Source of the DNA: Natronoglycomyces albus
Lineage (GTDB): Bacteria; Actinomycetota; Actinomycetes; Mycobacteriales; Micromonosporaceae
Assembly: GCF_016925535.1 (NCBI RefSeq)
Contig: NZ_CP070496.1
Coordinates: 1,550,001 to 1,614,000 of the forward strand
Direction of reading: 5' to 3'
Length of the DNA stretch: 64,000 nt
In this document: positions 35,463 to 43,412 of the stretch, piece by piece
How positions within the stretch are numbered: the first letter of the stretch is position 1
Layout of the letters: each line of letters starts with the position of its first letter
Notes under the pieces: generated by a model
What the model was told of the DNA's origin: nothing
The model's database searches: none
What the model saw: the letters and a program-made list of their open reading frames with translations, nothing else
Translations under genes and position numbers: made by a program

Positions 35463-36479
35463 ATGAAACTACAGCCTGTAGACACGACCGATGGCTCCCA
35501 GGTCGACCAGCTGCTTGACTTGCTGCGGGTATCTCACGATGTTGATCAAGCTGGCATTCCCTCTCTTCCCGATCGGGTGTGGCGGAGCCGTTTCGAAAGG
35601 CCCCGCCCCGGAACGGCGGTGGATCGCGAAGCGGTGTGGGCAGATGAGCGGATTGTCGGCTGTCTGACTTTCGCCAGACCAATGGTCGATAACATGCACC
35701 TGGCGTTTTTCGATGTGGTGGTTCATCCCGATCACCGCCGACATCGGATAGGGAGTGCGCTTCTTACCCGGGCTTTGGAATTGGCTGATGAACATCGGCG
35801 CACCGAAATGGCGACAGTGATCAACAGCGCCAAGGACTGCCGATTCTCCGAGGCGAACCAAGCGGCGATTCATATGCTGACCAACGCCGGGTTCACCCAC
35901 TCGTTGCGAGAGGGACACCGGTATGCCAGCGTCTCTCATATGGACGCACAGCGCGTCGAAGACCTACTTCACCGGTATCGCGCGAAAGCCCACGGTTATG
36001 AGCTGCTGTCGTGGACCGGTGCGATACCGCGCGAACACATGGAACCACTGCTGCGGCTAGACCGCATGCTGTTGACCGAGGTTCCCACTGGAGACATGCA
36101 TGTCGAACCAGAGCGGTTTGACGTTGAACGCAGCATCCAACGTCAACGTCAGCGTGCCAGAGCTGGCATCGACATCGTCCACACCGTGGCCCGTCATCAG
36201 ACCTCCGGCTTGTATGTTGGCCATTCGCTATTTCAGGTCTTTCCCGAACCTGCCATCCACGCATTTCAAGGCATCACGCTCGTTGAAGCCGAACATCGGG
36301 GCCGAGGCCTGGGGATGCTCCTCAAATTGGCCAACCTACAGCTGCTGCGAAAGACCTATCCGCGCATCGAACTGATCGAGACGGGCACGGCCGATGAGAA
36401 CGCTGGCATGAATGCGATCAACGAACATTTTGGTTTTTCCACCTGGTCAACCGCTGACCATTACCTGCGGCGCAGCTAG
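35463..36479 (+). CDS. double-GNAT acetyltransferase paralogue 2
   Basis: 338 aa, two GNAT domains. N-domain loop 'HRRHRIGS' is degenerate; C-domain loop 'HRGRGLGM' is canonical. It shares 'REHMEPLLRLDRMLLTEVP' and 'MNAINEHFGFS' with paralogue 1. Unlike the other four it has an ordinary leader: an AGGAGC ribosome site nine bases or so before the ATG, and an 8-bp hairpin at 35395-35418. Substrate unknown. Confidence 0.88.
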   Translation: MKLQPVDTTDGSQVDQLLDLLRVSHDVDQAGIPSLPDRVWRSRFERPRPGTAVDREAVWADERIVGCLTFARPMVDNMHLAFFDVVVHPDHRRHRIGSALLTRALELADEHRRTEMATVINSAKDCRFSEANQAAIHMLTNAGFTHSLREGHRYASVSHMDAQRVEDLLHRYRAKAHGYELLSWTGAIPREHMEPLLRLDRMLLTEVPTGDMHVEPERFDVERSIQRQRQRARAGIDIVHTVARHQTSGLYVGHSLFQVFPEPAIHAFQGITLVEAEHRGRGLGMLLKLANLQLLRKTYPRIELIETGTADENAGMNAINEHFGFSTWSTADHYLRRS

Positions 36480-36573
36480 GCTGCCTAGGTTCCCGCGGCC
36501 AGTGCGACCGTGATCGCCAGATGGGTCGTGGCGCACTGTGGGTTCGATGGCATGCGTCGCTATGAGAATCGGG

Positions 36574-36603
36574 TTGTGCATCGGAGTGTGCGCTATCTAG
36601 ACT
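36574..36603 (+). promoter_or_regulatory. promoter of GNAT paralogue 3
   Basis: TTGTGC (36574-36579), an 18-base spacer and TAGACT (36598-36603), seven bases before the ATG at 36611. No ribosome site, so the mRNA is probably leaderless. Confidence 0.55.
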
Positions 36604-36610
36604 CACCGGT

Positions 36611-37624
36611 ATGCAGATAACCCCTCTCAACGTTTCCGATGCATCAGCGCTGGACAACTTCATCGCGCTACGAAAGATCATCCGTCGATGCGACCAGCCA
36701 GAGGCGTTTTCTCCCAACTGGGAGAGCCTGCGCGCTTCACTGACGACGGTGAATCCGGATCTAAAGCAGGTTCGCGAAGTCGCCTGGGAAGGCGAGACGA
36801 TGGTTGGTTTCTTCGTCGCCAACTTCATGGTTCATGAAAACCAGCACCATGCCAACGTGGGCATTATGGTGCATCCCGAATACCGGCGTCGAGGGTATGG
36901 CTCACGCCTCATGCGGCGGCTATTGGAGGTGTGCGCCGTAGAAGGCCGCACCCAGATCGCCGCCTGGACGACAGCTCAGGCCGAGGGCGGGCCGTACCGT
37001 TCGCAAGGGGGAGGGGCGTTCCTCTCCGCGCACGGCTTCACGCTGTCCGAAACCATGCACGCTCAGGTCGCTCCCGTTGACTACCTTGACGCGTCCACGT
37101 GGGAGCGGCTATACACCGAGGCGATGTCGTATGCGCAGCACTATGAGGTCCTCAGTTGGGTAGACCGCATTCCCGATAACCTCATTGAGGCCTTTGCCCG
37201 TCTAGAGAGCACGGCTCTCTCGCTGATGCCTCTGGGCCAAATTCACCTGGAGAACTACCGCATGGACGCGCCTCGGCTGCGGCGCTTGGAGGAGATACGC
37301 CGGGCCAAAGGTAGCGGCGTATGCCAAAGCGTGGCCCGCCACCGAGTCAGTGGTGAACTCGTGGCCAGCACCACCTTTGAGGTCCACGCTCCCCCAGCGG
37401 GGCGTGCTGACATCGGGATGACGTTTGTCGGCCCCCAACACCGTGGACATCGCCTTGGCTTGGCGGTGAAGTTGGCCAACACGCGGCATTTGCGGGAGCA
37501 TTTCCCACACGTGAGTCACATCGGTACCAACAACGCCCACACGAATGAACACATGAACGCCATCAATCGTCAACTCGGCTTCACCCCGGTGGAAGAGACA
37601 CATGAGTACGTGTTGAAGCGGTGA
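36611..37624 (+). CDS. double-GNAT acetyltransferase paralogue 3
   Basis: 337 aa, two GNAT domains. N-domain acetyl-CoA loop 'YRRRGYGS' is canonical; C-domain loop 'HRGHRLGL' has Arg in place of a glycine. Residues 'MNAINRQLGFTPVEETHEYVLKR' territory closes the protein as in its neighbours. With paralogue 4 it shares 'GRTQ' plus a 'GG..R' insert near 120-130. Substrate unknown. Confidence 0.88.
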   Translation: MQITPLNVSDASALDNFIALRKIIRRCDQPEAFSPNWESLRASLTTVNPDLKQVREVAWEGETMVGFFVANFMVHENQHHANVGIMVHPEYRRRGYGSRLMRRLLEVCAVEGRTQIAAWTTAQAEGGPYRSQGGGAFLSAHGFTLSETMHAQVAPVDYLDASTWERLYTEAMSYAQHYEVLSWVDRIPDNLIEAFARLESTALSLMPLGQIHLENYRMDAPRLRRLEEIRRAKGSGVCQSVARHRVSGELVASTTFEVHAPPAGRADIGMTFVGPQHRGHRLGLAVKLANTRHLREHFPHVSHIGTNNAHTNEHMNAINRQLGFTPVEETHEYVLKR

Positions 37625-37637
37625 CCACGTAATTGGG

Positions 37638-37666
37638 TTGCGAGGTCTGCTTGGGCAAATGAGACT
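37638..37666 (+). promoter_or_regulatory. promoter of GNAT paralogue 4
   Basis: TTGCGA (37638-37643), a 17-base spacer and GAGACT (37661-37666), six bases before the ATG at 37673. No ribosome site seen. Confidence 0.55.
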
Positions 37667-37672
37667 GGGCCA

Positions 37673-38689
37673 ATGACTGTGATTGAACTGCGCCCACCTG
37701 ATGCGGAAACTCTCGCTGGCTTTATTGATCTGCGTCGTGCCGTCCACCACCACGACTGGCCCGATCGGGTTGAGCCCAACTGGGAGGTTGAACGCCGCCG
37801 TGTGCTCTACCCGTCCCCAGGCGAGGTCGAACTCGTCGAGGTGCTTTTTGAGGACGGGCGGGTCATCGCCGCCACCACTGTTGGATTGACGACTGAGGAC
37901 AACCTGCACCACGCTAACTGCGACCTGTTGGTCCATCCGGATTTCCGGCGACGCGGCCACGGCACGCGCCTACTGTTGCGGCTGGTCGAAAAAGTTCGAG
38001 CTCAGGGGCGTACTCAGATGACGTTGTGGGCACCCGAGGCGATCGAAGGTGGCGCATGGCGTTCGCCCGCCGCCCGGGCCTTCTTGGAGAAGCATGGATT
38101 CACCCTCGCTTTGCCGGTGATGTTCCAGACGGCGTCCGTGGAGAGCATGGATCCCCAAACCGAGGAGGATCTCTACCTGAGTGCTGTGAACGCCAGCGGT
38201 GACTACGAACTCATCTCTTGGACTGGCTCGACCCCTGAGGAGTTCCTGGCGCCGTTGGCGGAACTCGACAGCATGAGTCTGACCCAGACGCCGCTAGGGG
38301 AGCTGGAACTTGAGGACGAAAAAGTCGACGCGAACCGCCGCCGTGCCAACGAAGCGGTCATGGCCAAACATGGGCTCGACGTTTGCCGCACCATTGCCGT
38401 GCACCGGCAGAGCCGGGAACTGGTCGCCAACACGGTCTTTGTGGTCTATCCGGAGCCCTCTGTCCACGCCTACCAAGGAATCACCATTGTGACGCCGCGT
38501 CATCGCGGACATAAGCTCGGCATGGCGGTCAAGATCGCCAATGTACGGCAACTACGTCAGAAATTCCCTCACGTATCCATTATGTGCACCGAAAATGCCC
38601 GAGCCAACGTTCACATGAACGCCATTAACCAACAATTCGGGTACAGCCCTACCGAATGCGTCAATGAATACCTACTCAAGGTCAATTAG
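37673..38689 (+). CDS. double-GNAT acetyltransferase paralogue 4
   Basis: 338 aa, two GNAT domains. N-domain loop 'FRRRGHGT' is canonical; C-domain loop 'HRGHKLGM' is modified at one glycine. The C-domain ends 'MNAINQQFGYS' and 'EYLLKVN'. Only 48 bases separate it from paralogue 3, and these contain its own promoter-like sequence. Substrate unknown. Confidence 0.88.
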   Translation: MTVIELRPPDAETLAGFIDLRRAVHHHDWPDRVEPNWEVERRRVLYPSPGEVELVEVLFEDGRVIAATTVGLTTEDNLHHANCDLLVHPDFRRRGHGTRLLLRLVEKVRAQGRTQMTLWAPEAIEGGAWRSPAARAFLEKHGFTLALPVMFQTASVESMDPQTEEDLYLSAVNASGDYELISWTGSTPEEFLAPLAELDSMSLTQTPLGELELEDEKVDANRRRANEAVMAKHGLDVCRTIAVHRQSRELVANTVFVVYPEPSVHAYQGITIVTPRHRGHKLGMAVKIANVRQLRQKFPHVSIMCTENARANVHMNAINQQFGYSPTECVNEYLLKVN

Positions 38690-38747
38690 TGCCCGCGACC
38701 CGGTACTCATGCCATTGTGAATTGGTCTCGGGTGCGAGTAAAATCGT

Positions 38748-38776
38748 TTGCTCGCACCTGGCCATTGGCAGATACT
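38748..38776 (+). promoter_or_regulatory. promoter of GNAT paralogue 5
   Basis: TTGCTC (38748-38753), a 17-base spacer and GATACT (38771-38776), six bases before the ATG at 38783. Confidence 0.5.
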
Positions 38777-38782
38777 GAGATC

Positions 38783-40213
38783 ATGCAAATTAAAAAGATC
38801 GACGTCCACGACAGTGCCGCGGTGGCGAAGCTATACGAGCTCACCGAGGCTGTCCATTCTTTTGATCACCCTGATATCTCTGTTCGCTCGCTGCGAGACA
38901 TGACCAACAAGTGGCGTCATCCCTGGCCGGGCGAAGACGGCGAAATCTGGGTGGCCATCAGCGACGGACGTTTTGTCGGCAAGCTTGAGCTTGGGTGGCC
39001 GACACGCGAAAACCTGCACTTCTTCGAGTTCAGCATCGAGGTGCACCCGGACTATCGGCGGCAGGGAATTGGCACCGCCCTCTATGATCTGGTGGAAAAA
39101 AACGCCTCTGCCCGGGGACGGACCGAGCTGGTGACCAGTACTAAAGCTCAAATCGACGGCGGTGCCCCGCGTCCGGGCACGGCAGCGGAATTTCTCAAGC
39201 GGCTGGGTTACAAGCTGGCCCTCACCGAAGTGACCCGTGAATGCGCCGTTGACACGCTGAGCCGAGCCGAAGAACAAGAGCTGTACGACAAGGCACTCCC
39301 ACACGCGAGCGACTACGACATCGTCAGCTGGATTGGCTCGGCACCTGAAAAACTGGTTCCTTCAATCAGCGATCTGGAGTCGAAAATCTTGCTGGAAGTA
39401 CCGTTGGGCGACGTGGATCTTGAAGCCGAGACCATCGACGTCGCGCGGTTTCTAGAGCTTGAAGAGTCCTACCGTAAATGGGAATTCGCGCAAGTTCAGA
39501 CAGTAGCGGTCCACCGGGATACGAACACCGTTGCGGCCAACACTCTCTTTGCGGTACCGGTCGAACCGGCAGACTTCGCCTTCCAAATGATCACCATTGT
39601 CGATCCGGCTCACCGTGGACACCGGCTGGGAATCCTGTGCAAGATCGCCAACCTATGGCAAATGAGAGAGCACATTCCGCGCGTGAAAAAAATCTACACT
39701 GGAAACGCGGACGTGAACTCGCAAATGATCAGCATAAACGAGCAGCTCGGTTATTTCACAGTCGATAACGACCTAGCCTTCAAAAAAGTGATCGCCCAGG
39801 CCTCCGACACTCAATTAAGTTTTCACCAACATCGATATTGCCGGGCTGGGCGGAAAACGCCTGCCCGGCACAGTCATTTTCTAACGGCCAATACCGTACG
39901 CACTACCGCGCCCGCTCAATTACAGTCGGTTCCGCCAACGGCGTCGCAGCATCGTGACCCGCCGCGATTCCCCAGCTACGAGAGCTCTTGCCGTGACCGT
40001 GATGGCCACGTCATTGGTGTTACTACCCACAGTTGCCCCCAGGGGTGCATTGGCGAGGCAACGCATCAGCTAACATTGGTGTTTGTCCGACTTTCACAGC
40101 GCGAAGGCGCACGAAGAAAGTCCCGAGGCGCGTTCCGCCCATTCTCACCGTCGGTTCATGGTGAGTGTCGAAATCCGCGGTGCGTGCAATCCATGTTCAC
40201 GCGGAAGGCGTAA
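38783..40213 (+). CDS. double-GNAT acetyltransferase paralogue 5, with run-on C-terminus
   Basis: The frame gives 476 aa, but similarity to paralogues 1-4 ends at about residue 335 ('DLAFKK'). N-domain loop 'YRRQGIGT' is canonical; C-domain loop 'HRGHRLGI' is modified. At 39782-39787 lies a run of six A. With five, the frame would read Phe-Lys-Lys-stop (TGA at 39789-39791), giving a 335-aa protein like its siblings. As sequenced, the frame runs on for about 140 unconserved residues to 40213, six bases before the helicase start. Either a base was gained in the run, or RNA polymerase slippage restores the stop, or the sequence has an error. I chose the ATG at 38783 by alignment; a GTG-like earlier start at 38717 lies upstream of the promoter. 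Confidence 0.8.
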   Translation: MQIKKIDVHDSAAVAKLYELTEAVHSFDHPDISVRSLRDMTNKWRHPWPGEDGEIWVAISDGRFVGKLELGWPTRENLHFFEFSIEVHPDYRRQGIGTALYDLVEKNASARGRTELVTSTKAQIDGGAPRPGTAAEFLKRLGYKLALTEVTRECAVDTLSRAEEQELYDKALPHASDYDIVSWIGSAPEKLVPSISDLESKILLEVPLGDVDLEAETIDVARFLELEESYRKWEFAQVQTVAVHRDTNTVAANTLFAVPVEPADFAFQMITIVDPAHRGHRLGILCKIANLWQMREHIPRVKKIYTGNADVNSQMISINEQLGYFTVDNDLAFKKVIAQASDTQLSFHQHRYCRAGRKTPARHSHFLTANTVRTTAPAQLQSVPPTASQHRDPPRFPSYESSCRDRDGHVIGVTTHSCPQGCIGEATHQLTLVFVRLSQREGARRKSRGAFRPFSPSVHGECRNPRCVQSMFTRKA

Positions 40214-40218
40214 TTTGC

Positions 40219-42168
40219 ATGTCTGATACCCCGTCCATGTCTGCTGTCCAAGAAAACCTGGACATTACAGGCGACGAGGCCATTTTCCACTCCATCGACA
40301 CCATTGCCGACATCCCGGCAGCCGAAATGGCCGTCGATTCCGAAACCACCACCGCGCCCGCTTCGGACCCGGCGCCGCAAGCCGAGGCTCGCACCGAGCC
40401 CGAGGCGACCGTGGCGAAGACCCCGGTGGTCACAAACATTCCCGCCGATGAGCCGCCGGTCAAAACCGGTCCCTCGTTCGCCGATCTCAATCTCCCGCTC
40501 AAGCTTCAGGCCGCGCTGGCCGAAGCCGGGCTTGAGACCCCGTTCCCGATCCAAGCCGCCACGATTCCCGACGCGCTGGCCGGAATCGACGTGATGGGTC
40601 GCGGACGCACCGGCTCCGGCAAGACGCTGGCCTTCGGCCTACCGACGCTGGCCCGCCTGTCCGATTCAGGCAAGCGTACCCGTGCCAAGCACCCGCGCGC
40701 CCTGATCCTCACCCCCACCCGTGAGCTGGCCATGCAGGTGGCCGACTCGCTGCAGCGCTACGGCGACGCGGTGGGAATGGACATGAAGGTCGTGTGCGGT
40801 GGCACCGCGTTCAACCGTCAGATCGACGCCCTCCGACGTGGCGTCGACATGCTGGTCGCCACTCCTGGGCGTCTGCGTGACCTCATCCGTCGCGGTGAGT
40901 GCTTCCTCGACGAGATCGAAGTGGCCGTCCTCGACGAGGCCGACCAAATGGCCGACATGGGCTTCCTGCCCGAGGTCCAAGAAATTTTCGATCTACTGCC
41001 GCAGGGCCAGCGCATGCTCTTCTCCGCCACCCTGGAGAAGGAAATCGGCGTCCTGGTCAAGAAGTACCTCAAGGACCCCGTCGAGCACTCGGTCGACCCT
41101 TCGGCCGGCAGCGTCTCGACCATGTCCCACCACGCGCTCCTGATCCGTCCCCACGCCAAGAGCGAAATGATCGCCGCGATCGCCTCCCGTCCGGGACGAT
41201 CCATGATCTTCGTCCGCACCCAAATGGCGTGCGACCGTATCGGCGAAGAACTGCGTGACGCGGGAGTCGACGCCGACGCCCTCCACGGAGGCATGACCCA
41301 ACAGGCTCGCACCGAGGTTCTCAAGCGCTTCAAGGAGGGCCGACTCAGCTCCCTGGTCGCGACCGACGTAGCCGCACGAGGCATCCACGTCGATGGCGTT
41401 GATTTCGTCCTGCACGCCGACCCGGCCAAGGACCACAAGGACTACTTGCACCGCGCCGGGCGTACCGCCCGCGCGGGCGAGTCCGGAACCGTGGCAACCC
41501 TGGTGCTGCCACACCAGAACCGCCAGGTATTCAGCATGTTTGAGCGCGCTGGCGTCAAAGCCGCCCGTCATTTCGTGGATGGGTTGTTTGACGAGGACCT
41601 GGCCTCAATGGTGTCAGCTCGCACGCTGACCGAGCTGGAGGCGCAAACCGCAGCCCGGCAGGCCAAGATGGCTGAGTCCGAGGTGGAGCGCATGCAGCGC
41701 CGCATTCAGAAGCTCACCGACCGCGCGGCCGAGCTGCATCAGGAGGCCGTGCGCCTCCAGGAGCGAGCCGAGCGCGAGATCAAGGAAGGCCCGAAGGAGC
41801 GACCGCGCCGGGATGACCGTCCGCGTCGCAACAAGGGCCGTTACGACGACCGTCGTGGCGGCGGCCAAGGCGGTGGCGGCCGAGGCCGTTACGGCCGGGG
41901 TGACCGCAATGACCGTCGTGGCGGTGGCCGTGACTTCCGTGGTGGCGACCGCCGGGAGTTCGGCGACCGTGATGACCGCCGTGGCGGTGGCCGTGGCGAC
42001 CGCGACTTCCGTGGTGGCGACCGACGTGAGGTCCGCAGCGATGACCGTCGTGGCGGTGGCCGTGACTTCCGTGGTGGCGACCGCCGGGACTTCCGTGACC
42101 GTGATGACCGCCGTGGCGGTGGCCGTGGCGACCGCGATTCCCGCGGCCGTGGAGACCGTCGCTACTAG
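40219..42168 (+). CDS. DEAD-box RNA helicase with RGG-rich tail
   Basis: 649 aa. An acidic Ala/Pro/Glu-rich N-terminal segment (1-85) precedes the helicase core: Q-motif 'FPIQAATIPDAL', motif I 'GRTGSGKT', Ia 'PTRELA', Ib 'TPGRL', II 'LDEAD', III 'SAT', VI 'HRAGRTARAG'. The C-terminus (about 515-649) is a coiled segment and then Arg/Gly/Asp repeats ('DRRGGGRDFRGGDRR'), which bind RNA and can drive phase separation. Likely role: ribosome assembly, mRNA turnover or cold growth. The ATG at 40219 with GGAAGG is preferred over a GTG at 40165. Confidence 0.93.
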   Translation: MSDTPSMSAVQENLDITGDEAIFHSIDTIADIPAAEMAVDSETTTAPASDPAPQAEARTEPEATVAKTPVVTNIPADEPPVKTGPSFADLNLPLKLQAALAEAGLETPFPIQAATIPDALAGIDVMGRGRTGSGKTLAFGLPTLARLSDSGKRTRAKHPRALILTPTRELAMQVADSLQRYGDAVGMDMKVVCGGTAFNRQIDALRRGVDMLVATPGRLRDLIRRGECFLDEIEVAVLDEADQMADMGFLPEVQEIFDLLPQGQRMLFSATLEKEIGVLVKKYLKDPVEHSVDPSAGSVSTMSHHALLIRPHAKSEMIAAIASRPGRSMIFVRTQMACDRIGEELRDAGVDADALHGGMTQQARTEVLKRFKEGRLSSLVATDVAARGIHVDGVDFVLHADPAKDHKDYLHRAGRTARAGESGTVATLVLPHQNRQVFSMFERAGVKAARHFVDGLFDEDLASMVSARTLTELEAQTAARQAKMAESEVERMQRRIQKLTDRAAELHQEAVRLQERAEREIKEGPKERPRRDDRPRRNKGRYDDRRGGGQGGGGRGRYGRGDRNDRRGGGRDFRGGDRREFGDRDDRRGGGRGDRDFRGGDRREVRSDDRRGGGRDFRGGDRRDFRDRDDRRGGGRGDRDSRGRGDRRY

Positions 42169-42775
42169 AACGTACGCATAATCTGTTGCGGGTCGGGCCT
42201 TCGGGCCCGGCCCGCATTGTTTCTTCGATCAAGCGCAGGATCGCTTGAATATCCCGGTCACGTTTCCCCATGGCCAGATGGGTGACTAGGCCGTCGTAGG
42301 CCAGCTGTAGGAACGAGGCGAGTACCTCGATGGGGACATCGTCGCGCAACACTCCGAGGTCCTTTTGCCGCCGCAATCGTTGCCGGGATGCCTCGGCAAT
42401 GGCCTCTTGTCTCTCGCCCCAGGCGGTGGCGAACGCCGGGTCGGTGCGCAGTCTCCGCGCCACTTCCAGTTGGGTGCCAAGCCAGCCTGCGGTTTCGGGG
42501 GAATCGGCCGCGGTGATGAGGTCTTGCATAACACCGACGAGGCCATGGTCGGCCACTGTCGCCACCATGTGCGCGGCGTCCTCGGAGGCCACGGCGAGAA
42601 ATAGTGCTTCCTTGTCCTTGAAGTGGTGGAAGATCGCACCACGGGAGAGTCCGATCTGCTCTTCGAGCCGCCGTACCGTCGCGCCTTCGTAGCCGTGGCG
42701 TGCAAAACAGGTTCGCGCGCCGGTGAGGATCTGGTGGCGGCGCGAATCGAGGTGTTCCTGACTGACTCGTGGCAC
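41780..42775 (-). CDS. TetR-family regulator with His/Gly-rich antisense tail
   Basis: 331 aa as an open frame. Residues 10-60 are a TetR HTH ('GATVRRLEEQIGLSRGAIFHHFKDKEALF' region) and about 70-188 the ligand/dimer domain; TetR proteins normally end about here. No stop occurs, and the frame passes through the helicase terminator and then antisense to the RGG repeats, adding about 130 residues rich in His, Gly and Arg ('GHRHGGHHG'). Convergent with the helicase, overlapping by 389 bases. GTG start at 42775. The HTH resembles repressors of the AcnR kind. If a stop was lost the tail is accidental; if expressed, it could bind metal. Confidence 0.75.
   Translation of the reverse strand: MPRVSQEHLDSRRHQILTGARTCFARHGYEGATVRRLEEQIGLSRGAIFHHFKDKEALFLAVASEDAAHMVATVADHGLVGVMQDLITAADSPETAGWLGTQLEVARRLRTDPAFATAWGERQEAIAEASRQRLRRQKDLGVLRDDVPIEVLASFLQLAYDGLVTHLAMGKRDRDIQAILRLIEETMRAGPEGPTRNRLCVRSSSDGLHGRGNRGRHGHRHGGHHGHGSPGGRHHGSHGHRHDGHRCGPHVGRHHGSRGRHGHRHGGHHGRRTPGGRHHGSHGHRHDGHCGHPGRNGLGRHRLGRRHDGRRNGPCCDADGHPGAVAPSGLP
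41910..42167. repeat. 132-bp tandem duplication in the helicase tail
   Basis: Copies begin at 41910 and 42042. They are nearly identical for the first 45 or so bases and similar throughout, each encoding 44 residues of RGG/DRR sequence. The duplication ends at the helicase stop. Confidence 0.85.
42188..42215 (+). terminator. terminator of the helicase gene
   Basis: A 12-bp stem (42188-42199 with 42204-42215, one G-U pair) with a TTCG tetraloop, followed by ATTGTTTCTT. It lies inside the TetR frame on the other strand. Confidence 0.8.
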
Positions 42776-43059
42776 CTTCGCATCATGCCATCTCGTGACT
42801 GGCCGCGACGGATGAGCCTACATCGTTGAGATATGGTGCGCCATTTGTCATATACGTGACACGTTGGGGCCCGGTCCAGTCAGCCATGTCGGACCAGCGG
42901 GGTAGCGTTTCGTTAGACGGTGACAGCAGAGTGCGGGTCCCGTTTTATGTCGACGCGGCCGTTGCTTTCGAAACCGGTGTGACGAGTGATAGCCCAAATG
43001 CCATCGCAGGCTAGAGTGCGACAGCGAAAAGTGAACCCAGCAGCGGGGGAGACGCGTGC

Positions 43060-43263
43060 ATGAAGATCAGTGACTTTTGGGGCCGTATGAACGACACCTT
43101 TGGGGTCGATTACGCCAGTAGTGTGGCCGCCGACCAGTCGTTCGGTGCTCTCGAAGGCCGCACCGTCAATGAGGCTCTGAAGGCAGGCGTGGACGTGAAG
43201 TCGATTTGGATGGCGGTCTGCGCGGCTTACCCCGATCGAGTGCCCGCTCGCTTGATGCGGTGA
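43060..43263 (+). CDS. DUF3046 protein
   Basis: 67 aa small acidic protein conserved in actinobacteria directly upstream of recA (mycobacterial Rv2738c type), function unknown. Typical sequence 'FWGRMNDTFG', 'EGRTVNEALKAG' and the ending 'VPARLMR'. A GGGGGAGAC ribosome site precedes the ATG. Confidence 0.92.
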   Translation: MKISDFWGRMNDTFGVDYASSVAADQSFGALEGRTVNEALKAGVDVKSIWMAVCAAYPDRVPARLMR

Positions 43264-43348
43264 GACGTGCGGCGTGCTCGCAGATGGCGTATACCCACAC
43301 ATCGACACTATGTGAATGAAACTTGTTTCGGGTGTTCGGCAGGAAAAC

Positions 43349-43370
43349 TGTCACACCCGCCGACTACGGT
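43349..43370 (+). promoter_or_regulatory. PafBC-type (RecA-NDp) promoter of recA
   Basis: TGTCACAC, eight bases, TACGGT, matching the tGTCRgtg-N8-TAnnnT pattern of the LexA-independent DNA-damage promoter (consensus recalled from memory). The recA start is 43 bases downstream. I found no clear LexA box. Confidence 0.55.
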
Positions 43371-43412
43371 AGGGACCTAATGGCTAAGCAATCTCGACCC
43401 CGAGGGGGAACA

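Noticed and set aside
43316-43340. LexA box near recA (GAAAC-TT-GTTTC palindrome)
   Set aside because: It does not match the actinobacterial GAAC-N4-GTTC pattern, and a better-spaced PafBC-type promoter lies just downstream.
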